A stretch of 64,000 nt of DNA from Neoceratodus forsteri. Lineage: Eukaryota; Chordata; Ceratodontiformes; Ceratodontidae. Location: the NCBI GenBank assembly GCA_016271365.2, contig CM057452.1, forward strand, positions 823,204,001 to 823,268,000. The letters run 5' to 3'. Shown here in pieces: positions 11,301 through 22,899 of the stretch. Under the pieces are notes generated by a model. That model had not been told where the DNA came from, made no database searches, and saw nothing but the letters and a program-made list of their open reading frames with translations. The position numbers and the translations under genes are program-made. Numbering within the stretch: the stretch's first letter is position 1; each line of letters begins with the position of its first letter.

Positions 11301-12722
11301 CCCCCTCCCCCCAGTGAGATGTTCCTGGGCAGGGAAGGGAGTAATGAGATATATATATGTATATATATTTTTTTTCAAATGTGCTGAGAGTATAGAAGCA
11401 GAGAGAATGTTTTATAGAAAGCCTAAAGTTAGTGGTCATGCTCCACTATCAACGTGTACCAAAGTGAAAGAATACGTAAGGTGAAAGCCAAACATTGGGT
11501 TGTATAAGTTATCTGAGGTTTAGGGAGTGATCAGAGATTGTGACCAACCTCTAGAGATGCACAAAGTAAACCATGCACCATTATCAAGGCTGGGGGATTA
11601 TCCTCTGGCAGTCCACAATTTATGATTGTGCATCAACCAATAGGATGGATGGAGGATTACCCACCTGTAAGGAATGTCTGAGCACTAGAAAAGTTGCAGG
11701 AGATAAAGGGGTGTCCGGCTTTAAGTACATTAAAACCATACTCTTGTGACCCATTGCTCAGGTACTTTATCTACACATACATTTTCTCATTTGACATATC
11801 TTTATTTGAATGTTTAAGTGATCTAATTTACATGTCTTTATTTGGATGTTTAAGGGAACTTCTTTATATCTCAAAAAGGGGGTAGGAGATCTGAAATAGA
11901 AATAGAAACAGAGCAGTAACTAATGAAAGAAAGTGGGAGAGACAGGGAGAAAGAAAGAATCTCCAGCTCTACAGCACTCTGCTAAGTCAATGTTCACTCA
12001 TTATGACCGGAACAGCTGATCTCAGGAACTAACAGTTCAGCACAGCAATGGAGAAGTCAGGAGTCTAAATAGGAGGTAAGGTATTTTTCACAGCATTCAT
12101 ACCCCAAAGGTAATACTAAGGGCTGTAAGACTTGTAAGTACAGAAGTAAAGAGTCAGGGCTAATGGGTGTAAACCTTAATACTGGAGTGCTATCTAAATT
12201 CCATCCCACAGGAGTCACATAACAAGAGTTCTGCTTCCAGTCCTTGCCTTTCATCTTGTAGGAAGCAAACAATTTTAAAAGTCATCATGGCTGTTGAGCG
12301 CTACAGAATCACTTCAAGGTACAACACTCATTTAATACCTCCACAACTCCACAGGCCAAACAAGCTAAAGAATGAAAAGGAAAAACAAAAATGGAAAGAA
12401 AAGAAGAAAGGTCAGGATAGCAGGACAAAATAGCATAAATAAAGAGAGAGCAAATATTAGAAGAGATAGAGAGACCTCATAACCCATAAAGAGCTTTTGG
12501 AGTGAAGAAAATGTTTTCTTCCTTTTCATGTATGTCTCAGCATCTTGTTACCATAAACATAAAAAGCAGGATTTTAGTGTTCATTTTATTTTACTACTAG
12601 CCGTTACAAACACTGTAACATAAGATACCATATTTCTTAAAGGGGCAGCTGCCATTTTCAAACCTTAAAGGGAAAACAATACTATACCTTAAACTTAGGG
12701 GATGAGGGTCACCTCATCACAT
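11301..12722. other. No recognisable gene; possible old LTR
   Basis: A short TA-rich run (11,349-11,369) is followed by about 1.3 kb of unassigned non-coding sequence. Because the Gypsy element to the right is on the minus strand, its 3' LTR should lie just left of 12,722. The sequence there does begin, on the minus strand, with TGTGATGAGGTGACC after a polypurine run, close to the start TGTGATGATGTC of the LTR at the other end. The rest does not resemble that LTR, so a diverged or different-subfamily LTR is only a suggestion. Confidence 0.3.
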
Positions 12723-13029
12723 GTCTTCCCCCTTTAAAGAGGGGTGCTATTTCCTCTTGCAATCAGGAGCAAAACAGGATGGGATTACAGCCCACTGTCT
12801 TCCAGAATCCCACCTCTGGGACCCTAACCGAGCAAAAATCACAAGCTTGAACATATCTCATACAAAAGCAATACACAACACATTTCCCTGGTGGTACAGA
12901 AAAGTAATCCACAATACTTTTAACTGCATTTTTTTAATATCACTAGCACTGCATACTTCCCGAACGCATCACAATGTACTGATAATCAATGTGCAGTAAT
13001 CATTTTTCAGTATGTGCATATCCATATCA

Positions 13030-14300
13030 TGATAAATAATCAGCAATGGTATTTGCCTTGCTTAGTTTATGTTCAGTCTTGAAATTGTATGGCTGCAATG
13101 CCGGATAACACCTGTTAATACATGGGTTGATATCCTTCATTTCAAGTAACCACTTTCAAGGGTTACAGTCTATGTAGACCACAAATGTCCCTGTCAGGTA
13201 ATACTGAAGGGCTTCAATTGTCCATTTCATTCCCAGACATTCTTTTTCAATAGTTGACTATCATTGTTCATGATAATACAGCTTTCAACTGATGTATAAC
13301 ACAGGCAGGTCACCCTGTTCTCTCTCCTGGCTGAGTACTGCACTCAGTCCTACATCAGATGCATCAGCATGAACAAAGAATGGCTTCTGAAAATCAGGGC
13401 TAATCAGGACTGGATCTGAACACAGGCAGACCTTAAGACAAAAAGTCATCTTGACACTGAGGGGTCCATTTTACTGTGTTTAGTTTTTTTGTCTTATTAA
13501 ATCAGTCGGAGGGCAGCTATGCTGGAGAAATCCATAATGAATCTCCTGTAGTACCCTACTAGTCATAAAAAGCTGTAACTTGTTTTTTTTTTTTTGTATG
13601 AGAGACCACACTATGCAACAGAACATCTACTTTACTAATCTCAGGGTGAACTTTTCACCCTCCTAGTATAAATACAAGCTAGTGGATTTCTTTCATCCCC
13701 GAATCACATTTTGTGGGATTGATAGTGACTTCAGCATCTTGGATAGTAATTAACACTTTTCCAGGTGTTCCATGTGCATTTCCAAAATAGCGCTATATAT
13801 TATGATATCATCAAGATTCACAGCAGTGTACCACATGTGATCTGCTATCAACCTGTCCATGAGGCATTGAAATGTTGCAGGAGCCCCATGAAGCCCAAAT
13901 GGCATTGTTGTAAACTGAAATAGTCCTGGGTCATAGAGAAAGCTGTTTTCTCTTTGGCAGATTCAGCAAGAGGGATCTGCCAAAAGTATTTAGTAATGTC
14001 TTTGGTAGACAGGCATTGTGCACCCCCTAGCTGATCCACCAGGTCATCTACTCGGGGCATTGAGTAGCTATCGAACTCAGACAAACTATTAACCTTTCTG
14101 AAATCTATGCAGAGTCTAAGTCCACCTTCTTTTTTTTGCCACCATGACAATTGGAGAGCACCAAGGACTTTAGAATGCTCAACTATGCCTAGATCCAACA
14201 AATGTGTCATTTCTTTGCTACCTCATTTTCCATTTTTCAGTCAGTCTATAGGGCTTCTGGTATATGGGGAGTTAGTTCCAGTACTAGTTCATGTTGTATA
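13030..14300 (-). pseudogene. Gypsy RT-RNase H, degenerate
   Basis: The minus strand carries the RT of a Ty3/Gypsy element. A 120-codon open piece (14,210-13,848) starts MTHLLDLGIVEHSK and contains LRLCIDFRKVNSLSEFDSY, a PRVDDLV segment and a STKDITKYFWQIPLAESAK block (catalytic D in the A motif). Further on, NLDDIIIYSA near 13,800 is the YxDD box. RNase H follows near 13,400-13,330 with FFVHADASDVGLSAVLSQE (first catalytic Asp), then a degenerate connection to KLSKANTIADYLS near 13,050. Several stops and frame changes separate the pieces. The N-terminal lead-in, with PYRLTEKW near 14,240, follows integrase with only a short linker. Confidence 0.85.
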
Positions 14301-14503
14301 CTTTGAGAACTTTCCCCAGGAGTGAGGAGAAAGCATGGCTATGTTCCTTTAAAACATTCAACAATTTGTGTTTCTGTGATACTGTTCAGATCTGAGCTCT
14401 ACTTTTTCAGTTTCTGACTCACCCCTGAGATTAGGGTTTAAACAAATGTAGGCATTTTCCCTTTCCTCATCTTTCTCAGTTAGGACTAGGAGAACTGAAT
14501 CTT

Positions 14504-14940
14504 TTAAGAATTGACTGTCTCCCTTTCAACCCATTTCGTTAATAGGTTTATGTGACACACTCTGGCATGGTTTGCTTCACCAGGCAAATTAATTTCACAC
14601 AGGATCAGACTAATCTGCTGCACATCAAATGGCCCTTGCCATCTGGCAACCATTTTGTTGTTGCTAGAGAGCAGCAGCAACAAAACCTTTTCCCCAGGCC
14701 AAACTTTTTTCTCTAGCACCATCATAGTAGTAGTTTTTCTGTTTTTTCTGAGGTTGCACATAGGAATCATGGACAATTTCTACAAACATGGCCAATTTCT
14801 TTTTCTGTTCACATTTATTGTAAACAGTCAACCCTCTCAGGCTTTACTTTTTTCCCTTCACAGGACTCCTTGACAATATCGAATGGACCCCATGGATTCT
14901 GTTCACATATGTACGTATAAACACCTCTAATTTTATTAAT
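14504..14940 (-). pseudogene. Gypsy integrase C-terminal remnant
   Basis: The minus-strand frame reads a GPFDIVKESCEG segment near 14,900. It is followed by MFVEIVHDSYVQPQ, a lysine-rich stretch, KVWPGEKVLLLLLSSNNK, MVARWQGPFDVQQI and HINLLTKWVERE. This matches the end of the integrase core and the SH3-like/GPY-F C-terminal domain of Gmr1-like Gypsy integrases. The conserved W-x-GPF-x-V and NLL-x-x-W signatures can be seen. It lies directly upstream of RT on the same strand. The zinc-binding and DDE core domains are missing, apparently by deletion between the protease and this point. Confidence 0.8.
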
Positions 14941-14949
14941 TCATGTTTC

Positions 14950-15182
14950 ATTATATAGGTCAGGGTATTTTGCTGTGTCTGGCACAGAACCTGTAGAGTA
15001 AGATTTAATATCCCCATGCACACATCACCTTTGTTCCTTTATGCACTCTATCCCTGGCATTTTTAGACACTACATCAAGGTGTAATTAAGTTTGTCTGCT
15101 GCCTGAATCTAGTAGGCCTTTCACTGTCTTATCTCCAGTTTTTACAGCAGTTAAAAACTGACCACAGGTACATTCTTCCTAG
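14950..15182 (-). pseudogene. Gypsy aspartic protease remnant
   Basis: The minus strand contains FLTAVKTGDKTVKGLLDSGS near 15,170-15,100. This fits the start of a retropepsin fold with its catalytic D-S/T-G (here DSG). Frame breaks follow within about 20 codons. The position, after the gag knuckle (once the LINE insertion is removed) and before integrase, is right for the protease of the same element. It would have processed Gag-Pol. Confidence 0.6.
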
Positions 15183-15482
15183 GCTGCTCCACTTCACCTG
15201 CAGCCCGCCCTCCCACCTGAGCTTGGGGGTTGAAACCCGGAGCAATACAGCCCAGAATTTTGGAGGGTGCATACTGTGGGACAAGGGCTCTTAGCTGACT
15301 TCAACTGATAGTCTCTGCACTGCTGAGTTTTATTTGATTTGCAAGAATTTTCAGAGCTTCTGTGCTGGCTGCTCCACTTCACCTGCAGCCCGCTCCCCCC
15401 ACCTGAACTCGGGGGCCGAAGCCCGTGGCAACATGATCCAGAATTTTAGAAGGTACAGACTGAGGGGCAAGGGCTCTTAGTC
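15183..15482 (+). repeat. Two direct ~112-bp repeats at the LINE 5' end
   Basis: A segment beginning GCTGCTCCACTTCACCTGCA and ending GGGCTCTTAG occurs at 15,184-15,297 and 15,369-15,481, a 185-bp period, with about 85% identity by eye. It sits at the 5' edge of LINE copy A. It could be monomers of a tandem 5' UTR promoter, a known arrangement in some LINEs, or an independent duplication. Confidence 0.55.
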
Positions 15483-16428
15483 CTGTTAACCTCATCACCA
15501 CTTTTCAGAGACTGCACCTCCCACACCCGCGCTCATCATTTTCTTTATAGACCCCTTCCTGTCGTGTGACTGTCTCTCTAATTTCCCCTCTGCAGGTTAT
15601 ACAGTCTCCCCACTAGGAGTCTCTACTAAACCTCTTATACCTCCTCCTAGCCCATCATTTCCTGTCATATGATTACCTACCTACTGTCCCCTCTGCAGGA
15701 TACTCTAACTCCCCATTAGGAGTCACTACTAAGCCTCCCATACCCCTCCTTCTCTCCAGCCACTCACTGATTCTGAACTCCTGCCCTCTTAGCTCAAAGG
15801 CTGTGTCTTTGCCACAGGACCAAATAATAGCCCCCTATTTTCGACCCACTAAAATCAATATTAAACCTTTCTTCCCCAACAAGATTCCATTAAAATTGAC
15901 TTTCTAGCCTGTGTTCTCTCTTCCAATTTTTTTCCTTTCTGGCTGATAGTAACCAGGTCTCAAACCCCAGAACAATCATGCTGATGTCGGCACCCTTTCC
16001 TCTACTCCATCTAGTAGTCTGCTACAGGACATCTCCTTCTAAGACTTTTATCTCCCTCCCCATATCTATAACTGCTAAATATTGCAGTCCCAATAAGGGA
16101 TAATACCCCACACTGCCTCTCAATATTAAACCTCAAACTAGTCTGCAATTACCGAAAGCAGCTCCTTTACCATTACATCAAGTAGCCACCCTCAAGTACC
16201 CTTCACAATAAGCTCCTTTTCTTACCCCTTACCCTATCAGCATTGCAAAATAAACTTGGTACTGGCTGACCTAGAACCCTCATCCATCCAGCCCTCAGTC
16301 CGTGTCACAGACGCTAAACCACTCACTCCTCCTCCTCTGTCTCACCACCTGATTAGCACACTTCTCTTTCCATTCACCCACAAATAAAACACAGTCCCCC
16401 CTCCTCCCTACTTCAACCCACCCTCCTT

Positions 16429-16498
16429 GGTTGTCAGGGCTTGAACCCAGCACCCTTTGGATCACAGCTGAGCTCTTTGCCTCTATACCATCTTGGTC
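16429..16498 (-). repeat. tRNA-like SINE head, unit 1
   Basis: Read on the minus strand, this 70-bp stretch has TGGTATAGAGG, matching the RNA polymerase III A box, and GGTTCAAGCCC, close to the B box, at tRNA-like spacing. It starts GACCAAGATGG and ends GACAACC. No CCA-type mature tRNA fold is evident, so it is best seen as a tRNA-derived SINE remnant rather than a tRNA gene. A similar unit lies at 16,644. Confidence 0.5.
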
Positions 16499-16643
16499 TC
16501 TTACCTTACCACTCGCACCTCCTCTGCGTTACCTCCTGCAAAGAAAACTTACTTTTTCTCTTTATGCTCCCTCACTAACAAATACAATCAACTCTTTCCC
16601 TAGCTCTTCTCGTCTTCTCTAATGCTTTGTCCCATCTTATTTA

Positions 16644-16715
16644 GGAGCCAGGGCTTGAACCCTGCACCTTTGGCATCACAGGTCAGCTCACTCCCTCTAA
16701 GGCAACATGGTCTTC
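16644..16715 (-). repeat. tRNA-like SINE head, unit 2
   Basis: On the minus strand it contains TTGCCTTAGAGG (a weaker A box) and GGTTCAAGCCC (the same B box as the unit at 16,429). The end GCCCTGGCTCC resembles that unit. Spacing between the two is about 215 bp. Both lie in the non-coding leader of LINE copy A, so they may have been captured by, or inserted into, that leader. Confidence 0.5.
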
Positions 16716-17109
16716 TACTTCACCTCCTCTATCCCAACTACTATTAGTGGATAGCCCCATCTCCTTCAACCCCTGCCTCCATACTTCTATCTTGTCATAC
16801 TGTTTCTACTGCTAATATTCATGGCACTTATGCCATTCCCTACTAGGGATATCTCTGCTGCCGTCCTCTCCATGGCACTTCCCAACTATGCCACCCACCC
16901 CCCACCTTCCAAACACCCCAACACAATGCACCTTTTCACCTTCTGCATACTTCACTCCCACCAGGCACACCATTTCCCCTCCTTTAGCCCTCCATGGCAC
17001 CCCACCCACCCCCATGTCCATTAGAGCACAGTCCCTACTTTCAACCATTACCTTTGTCTCTCTCCCCCCTGCGCCCTCAAAGCCTCTGTCCCCATCTTCA
17101 CACTTTGGT

Positions 17110-20100
17110 CACTACCAGAGGAAGAAAGCACTTGCCCTAGCAAGGTGTTATTTAAAGAAGCTCATCCTACAGTACAAGTCGCATTAAACTGTTCCTCCAA
17201 TGAGTTGTTCCAGCATTTCTGACTGAGTTGCATAATGTTGATGGATCCAGCACACAACCCTGCACAAGCTGTTACTTAAGCTTTAAAATGCAGGTTTGCA
17301 TTGCATGTGATTGATTGGCAAAAACATTTTACAAACATTGCTCTTGAGCTGGGTAAATACTGAAAAACAATGCAATATGAGCTGCCAATGCACTGGCAGC
17401 TTTAAAAAAACAATGCTAAACCAACTCATTGGTGGAGCTGTTTAATGCGACTTGTACTGTACTACTTCTTTTGTGCTTGGGAAATGTAGAGGTCAACCCC
17501 AGTCCTCCTAGTCCTCTCACCTCTCTCTCAGACTTCTCAACCACCTCAGGCCTAAAACTGATGCTAATTAACTTGAGGAGCCTGATGAATAAATTTGATC
17601 AGCTCCAGGTGTGGGCTGCCTAGACCAACCCAGACATCATTATCATCACAGAGTCATGACTTAGAAGTGCCATGTCAGACCAACAGATCACCCTCCCTGA
17701 TTATAAACTCTTTAGAGCTGATAGAGCAACTAGGGGTGGCAGAGTGGTCATTACTCCAAGGATAAGTTCAATATTTCTGACATCCTTAGCATGTCTAAGC
17801 CAATAGAATTTGAACTCATGTCCTGCCTTTCCATTATCGGCTGCTATAGATCCCCTGCTGAATGCCACAATATTATCACAACCCTGAAATCCCTTGTCAG
17901 CCCCAATAACAGTGAAATCATTGTATTAGGGGATCGAAACATGGATTGGCTTTCCCCCAAGTCAAAAGGCCTCAAATGCCTTTGTGATGAACTTGGCCTT
18001 TCCAAACTAATCACCAAGCCAACCAGGACTAACACCATAAACAATGCAAATAGCTCCATCTTAGACATCATTTTATCAACTGTTCTCATAAAATCCTGCA
18101 CTCTGCCATTTTCATAATGATCTAAGCAATCACAGGATCATAGTGTACACCAGAGCCCACCAAAAGGGACTCTTCTCACCCAAACTCATTATGAAATGGT
18201 CCTTCCACAAATTCAACTCTGATAGCTGCTTGTCTGATCTTATTAATATAAACTGGCAAAGCTTCTACCTAGCCAAGATGACAGATGAGACAGTCAACAT
18301 CCTCAATGACGAATTAACCCTGCTGGCAAATAAGCATGCCCCCTACATTAAATTCAGAGTTTGCAAAATCACCCATGCTTGGTTTACACCCGACCTTAAA
18401 ACTGCGCTCTCCAACGGTGATAAACTCTGGTCCCACCAAGGAGCACTAAGTGCCCTTCTGACGGCAGGCTTTTAGAGCAGCAAGGAATGCGTGCATCAAA
18501 CTCATATGCACTGCCAAGTCTAACTTCTACACCATAATCCTTGAACAAGCCAAAGGGAATTCAATTAAGATCTGGCAGGCTATAAAGTCTGTCGAAGGAT
18601 GTAAAGCTGCCCCCCTCATCCCCACCGAGATCCATGCCAATGGAGCCATAATTGAAGACTGTGGCCTGATCCTTGAATAACTTATTTATCACTTCACCAC
18701 TGCTGGGCTGGCATTTGACTCCTCTTCATATGCCAGGCTATTCAGCATCCCCCCCCGGACAACAAGTCTTCCCCCTACTCTCCCTCCACCACACTCCTTC
18801 CAGCTTCATCCTGTCTCCCTCAAGGAAGTGGAAGACCACTTTTGCAAACTAGATATCAGAAAGTGTGGTGGTGCAGATGGGTTAGAGATGTTTTTTCTTA
18901 AGGTAGGCTACTATTACCTCACAGCTCCCATGCTTCACATTATCAGTCTCTCTATTGCCACCACCACAGTACCATCCTGCAGTCTGCACTTATTTTGCCT
19001 CTGTTCAGATCTGGTGATGCTTACAACCTAAACAATTATAGACCCATCTCTATCTTGCCTATGCTCTCCAAAATTCTCAAAAAAATTAATCTACAACCAA
19101 CTAAAAGACCACATAGGAAGCTACTCCCTGCTCAACTCTGCCCAGTCTGGCTATAGGCAAAACCACAGCACCATTTCTGCTCTTGCGAAAGTTACTAATG
19201 ATTGGATCACAGCCCATGATGCTAAACAGGTCTTTTTAGACCTCAGAAAGGCATTCAACACCATGGACCACAACCTTGTTCTCCTTAGCCTTATAAAGCT
19301 AGGTACTATTGCATTCACAGCTCAGTGGTTCGCCAGCTATCTCTCAGGCAGATTCCAGAAAATTAAGGCTGATGGTCTGCTCTCAGACTCCCTCCTCATC
19401 ACAAGGGGTGTCCCACAAGGGTCCATTTTAAGCCCTGTTCTCTTTTCCATTTATATTAACACCCTCGATTACAATATTTTCAAATCCAAGCTGCATTTCT
19501 TCACAGATGACACCATATTATATACATCAAAGCCAACTCTGTCCAAAGTCCATGAGGAGATGCAAGCCGATTTTACAAAGCTTGAATAGAACTTCATCGG
19601 ATCTAAACTTCTGCTAAATGCAAAAAAAAAAAAGGCCAGGTTTTTCACTTTTAGCAACACCCCCCCCAACACAAACCCCGCTAAATGTCTCCAATGTTAC
19701 CACCCTAGGAAAAACACTAGAGGTGGTAGACAAATTTAAATACCCAGGTTTATGGCTCAACAGCAAACTCTCCTTCAATATCCATTTTGACAACCTCACT
19801 AGCAAACTCAAAGCCAGATTAAGATTCTTCTTCAGAAATAGGTCACTCTTTTCTCCTGAGACCAGACCAAGTTTCTGCCACTTCTCGACTATGGCAATAT
19901 AATCTACAACTGCACTTTGACTGCTAAACTGCACAAATTGGATGGCTTGTACCACTGTGCTCTGCAATTTATCACCAAGGCTCCATCTAGAACTCACCAA
20001 TGTGATTTATACACAGCTGTTGGCTGGATGACCCTTGCAACTAGGCGACTGATTCATGTTGGAACATGGACGCTCAAAATCCTGCTGAACACGCTCCTGG

Positions 20101-20330
20101 GATATATATATACTATATATCCTCCCTCATACACATCTCCCACTGTTCCTACACCTTAAGGAAGTCTGACTTTATCCACCTAGACATGCCTAGGACATGT
20201 TCTTCCCTTGGCAAGAGCGCAATCTCCTATGCCATCCCCACAGCCTGGAACAGCTTACAGACAGTTCTCAAGCTATCCAGTATTATCTCAATTAATTTTT
20301 CAAAGCCTTAACCACAAGAAAATTGAAAGT
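17110..20330 (+). pseudogene. L2-like LINE ORF2, copy A, broken
   Basis: Endonuclease-RT polyprotein remnant. With the MITE removed, it starts with an LKKLILLLLCLGNVEVNPSP segment, a 2A-like motif with Gly changed to Ser. The endonuclease follows with TES, IGCYRSP and GDRNMDW (normally GDFN-like). RT comes next, with AVFLDLRKAFNT-like sequence, SYLSGRFQKIKADG, GVPQGSILSPVLFSI and FFTDDTILY (catalytic DD kept). The C-terminal part runs through KFKYPGLWLNSKLSFN and ends near 20,310. There are stops at 17,622, 17,658, 18,116, 18,472 and 19,587, an A-run frameshift at 19,622 and others. The copy is dead. Confidence 0.85.
17170..17459. mobile_element. 290-bp Tc1/mariner-type MITE with TA duplication
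   Basis: The ends are CAGTACAAGTCGCATTAAAC and its inverse, flanked by TA on both sides (17,168-17,169 and 17,460-17,461). The arms match for about 45 bp. Removing the element and one TA restores the LINE reading frame through the leucine-rich stretch before the 2A-like motif, which proves insertion. A TA target with CAGT-type ends points to the Tc1/mariner superfamily. There is no coding potential. Confidence 0.85.
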
Positions 20331-20999
20331 AATATGCAACTGCCACAGGTCATAGTCCCATTTCTCATCATTTCATCCCTCGTTTGGCTTCCCTGCCCTT
20401 CACCTTCCCCACCGCTTCGCTTCTCTCATGCTTAGCTTCTAACTCTTTTCCCTTTTTCTCCCTATTCTCTTCATTCCTCCCACATTTCCCCCCATCACCA
20501 CCTTCTCCACCTTCCCTCTGGTCTGTCCTGTTGATACCCCCCCACCCATCTCTCTCGTATTGCACCTCTAATTGTCTCTATCATCCTGCCACATCCTAGC
20601 ATCACCCTTCAATGCCCCTTGTCATCCCATCCTCTAATGTTATGTCTATTCCTTTATTGTCTTCACCTTTTTTCTTCCAACTCTTCTACATCAGGATCAT
20701 TATGCTCACATTCACTTATTAATATGCTGACTATTTAAACTTGTAGGTTGCCTGACCTCTTTATTATGCATCGTTCCGAACGTATTTCATTGTAAGTTCT
20801 AACACAGTCATGTTATTATTCCACATTTATTTGCTCTGTATTTAGTCAGTATGTTTTCCATTTGTTGTCTCTTGTACATGTCTTTGCTACATGTCTCTGC
20901 TACATGTTCTCAGGACCTCCTTGTGAATGAGCTTGCTTGGTAGAGTTATTTCTGCATTGAACTTAAACTTGAACTAATGCCAGCATGACAGGTGAATTT

Positions 21000-22106
21000 C
21001 GTTTTTAGAACACTTCCATTTTATGTGCCCCTTTTCACCACATTGATGACATACAATGTCAGAAGGTGGAGAGCTCCTTTGTTTCATAAATAAAACTTTT
21101 TCATGATGTCAGACTAAAAGATGTTTCTGGTTTCTGCTCTGCTATTTGTTGTACTGATTTAAATTTGAAGTATCTTAACAGTTTGGAGGAATCACGATTG
21201 TCCCCTGATTCTTCCTTGTGATGGTCTTTCATGCCAGGAGGTAATCATCTGCCTGGGCAATTGGTTTGTCTCCATTTTCTGGGTAATACTCCCTCACCCA
21301 GACTTAAATGTCCTCAGGAAGGATTTGCAGGAACTGCTCTATCACAACTTCTTCAACAATTTGCTGGACAGTCTTTTGTTCTGGCTAAACCATTTGAAGA
21401 ACATGTCCCTGAACTTTACAAAAACTTTCCAGAGAGGTTCTCCAGCCCAGTAGTTCATTGTTATAAACCTTTGTCAATAGGTCTCACAATTAATGTCATA
21501 TTTGGTTGATCTGGCCTGTTTAACCAGATCGTAGTTCATCACCTGTGAAGCTTCAATGTTGCTATAGGCTGCTTGTGCTTTTCTTGTTAAATAGGGTGCA
21601 AGTCTGATCGCCCTCTGGGTTCTTAGCCATTTACATGTTTTGGCTACCCTTTAAAAAGTCACTAAATGTGCCTCAGTATCATTTTGGTTTGTTAAGTGAG
21701 AGAATTTAATATCTATGAGAGGGGAATTGGGAATGACATTGGGAAGGCCAGCTGGGTCTCCATTACCTCTTGGACTTTGTGATGTACTAGGAACAGCTTC
21801 CTTGAGAGTGTGTATCACCTCCTGCCACTTTTCTTCTTTTTTCCTCATCTCTTCTCTTCTTTTTCTTTCTATTTCCAACTACTGTTTTGAAAATCATTTC
21901 ATAAATCCCCTAAAGTACTCGGGGAGTTCATAGATTGGCTCCCTCTTTTCCTTCTCCTCCTCCTCTTTAGGCCCAGAACAGAATGTATATTCTTTTGGCC
22001 TTGTACCTTTCTCCACTTCCTTCCTAAGTGATATGCTTCTGGTTGTGACCACTGGCACAGAAACCAAAGTGTTTTTATCTTTTACCCCTTTCCCTCTACC
22101 AGGCAT
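21000..22106 (-). pseudogene. Gypsy gag with SCAN-like capsid segment and CCHC knuckle
   Basis: On the minus strand, a start at 22,106 (MPGRGKGVKDKNT) is followed by a charged region and a likely coiled coil with RKRREEMRKKEEKWQEV near 21,860. Next come LRTQRAIRLAPYL near 21,620, YDINCETYRQRF near 21,500, FVKFRDMFFKWFS near 21,415, then VVIEQFLQILPEDI and VWVREYYPENGD at about 21,350-21,270. This order and wording match the SCAN domain core (ETxRQRF, EQFLxILPE, WVREHxPE). A zinc knuckle CHQCGEKGHIKWKC (CX2CX4HX4C) lies near 21,055. The frame is broken near 21,890, 21,660, 21,350 and 21,310. Capsid and nucleic-acid binding are the expected roles. Confidence 0.8.
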
Positions 22107-22136
22107 CTACTATGCCACTATTGGGGAGGCTATGAG

Positions 22137-22154
22137 AATCCCATGCTACTGCCA
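22137..22154 (-). promoter_or_regulatory. Likely primer-binding site
   Basis: On the minus strand, TGGCAGTAGCATGGGATT begins 4 bp after the LTR end. A TGG start, complementary to the CCA end of a tRNA, at this distance is what a Gypsy minus-strand primer site looks like. The tRNA was not identified. Confidence 0.5.
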
Positions 22155-22158
22155 AAAA

Positions 22159-22574
22159 TGTAGTGCCTAGTAGGTAGAAAAGGATGCCACACAAAGACTG
22201 GAAGTGCTCAGCTGAATTTATTTACAATATTTACAGTTTAACTTTTATGAACTTTCATCTTGTTTTTGTCTAGAAACTGTCCAATCAATTCGAATTTCAT
22301 CTGGGAGCCAATATTGAGGGGGAATTCAAAAGAAATTTGAGAATTCTCACCACCCTGGATATTCTTCTTCCTAGAATGAGCCTAGTATGCCTTTAACCAT
22401 CCACGAACATTTCCAGTTGGAACATCCAACAAACTGGCAATAGAAACTCACACAGAGCTCTGCCCTGTACAGATCCTGAACTAGACTGATTTCACATCAC
22501 AAACATTCCCTCTTTATAGCTCTACCTGTATTGTGATTGGCTCCCTGGGATGTCTAGCTGCTGACATCATCACA
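22159..22574 (-). repeat. 5' LTR of the Gypsy element
   Basis: The 416-bp segment has TG...CA ends on the minus strand: it starts TGTGATGATGTC and ends AGGCACTACA. It contains a TATAAAG box near 22,515 and an AATAAA signal near 22,220 on the minus strand, in the order expected for U3 and R. A primer-binding site and gag follow directly. The partner LTR at the left end could not be matched. Confidence 0.65.
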
Positions 22575-22899
22575 TAAAAAATAGAATATTTTATATACAG
22601 GACAACAAATTATCTCAACAGCTTAAAAATATATGAAACAGAAAAATATACCATTTTATATAAATGGCAGACAGTTTATTTCTAATGGAATCTTACTGTC
22701 CTTTGTTAAGACTACCTCCAACTAACAACAAAAAGGGTGGGAGTAATGGCCAGTCTGTCCCTATGCAGTCCCAGTGACGAGGAAGCCAGAGAGAGAGAGA
22801 CACCAACAACAGACAAAATAAGATCTGGTCAGATCCAACCAGGCAGCATAAAGCCATTCACTCTGCTCATTGAGAGTATGGAGTTCATGTGGGAAAATT
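22575..22899. other. No recognisable gene
   Basis: A short unassigned flank lies between the Gypsy LTR and the next CR1 tail. It includes a (GA)n patch at 22,788-22,800. Confidence 0.4.

Larger units (their letters stand above)
15183..20975 (+). mobile_element. L2-like LINE (copy A) inserted in the Gypsy element
   Basis: This plus-strand non-LTR element lies opposite to, and inside, the Gypsy element. Gag sequence lies to its right and protease sequence to its left. It has a long C/T-rich leader (15.2-17.1 kb), one ORF with endonuclease and RT, and a 3' end sharing CAGGACCTCCTTGTGAATGA with the LINE at 46.6-50.1 kb. The last bases are short ACTTGAA-like repeats. The 3' sequence and RT resemble L2/CR1-group elements. 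No clear target duplication was found. A MITE interrupts it at 17,170. Confidence 0.8.
12723..22574 (-). mobile_element. Gmr1-like Ty3/Gypsy retrotransposon, nested and degenerate
   Basis: On the minus strand the parts read, in order: 5' LTR (22,574-22,159), primer-binding site, gag with a SCAN-like segment and CCHC knuckle (22,106-21,000), [LINE insertion], protease (about 15,150), the tail of integrase (14,940-14,504), RT (14,300-13,780), RNase H (to 13,030) and a polypurine run at about 12,724-12,740. Integrase sits before RT, as in the Gmr1 group first seen in cod and unlike ordinary Gypsy elements. Most of the integrase core is deleted. The reading frames carry many stops, so the copy is inactive. 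Confidence 0.8.

Noticed and set aside
16429..16715. Functional tRNA genes
   Set aside because: A and B boxes are present but no full cloverleaf with a proper acceptor stem was seen. SINE remnants are more likely.
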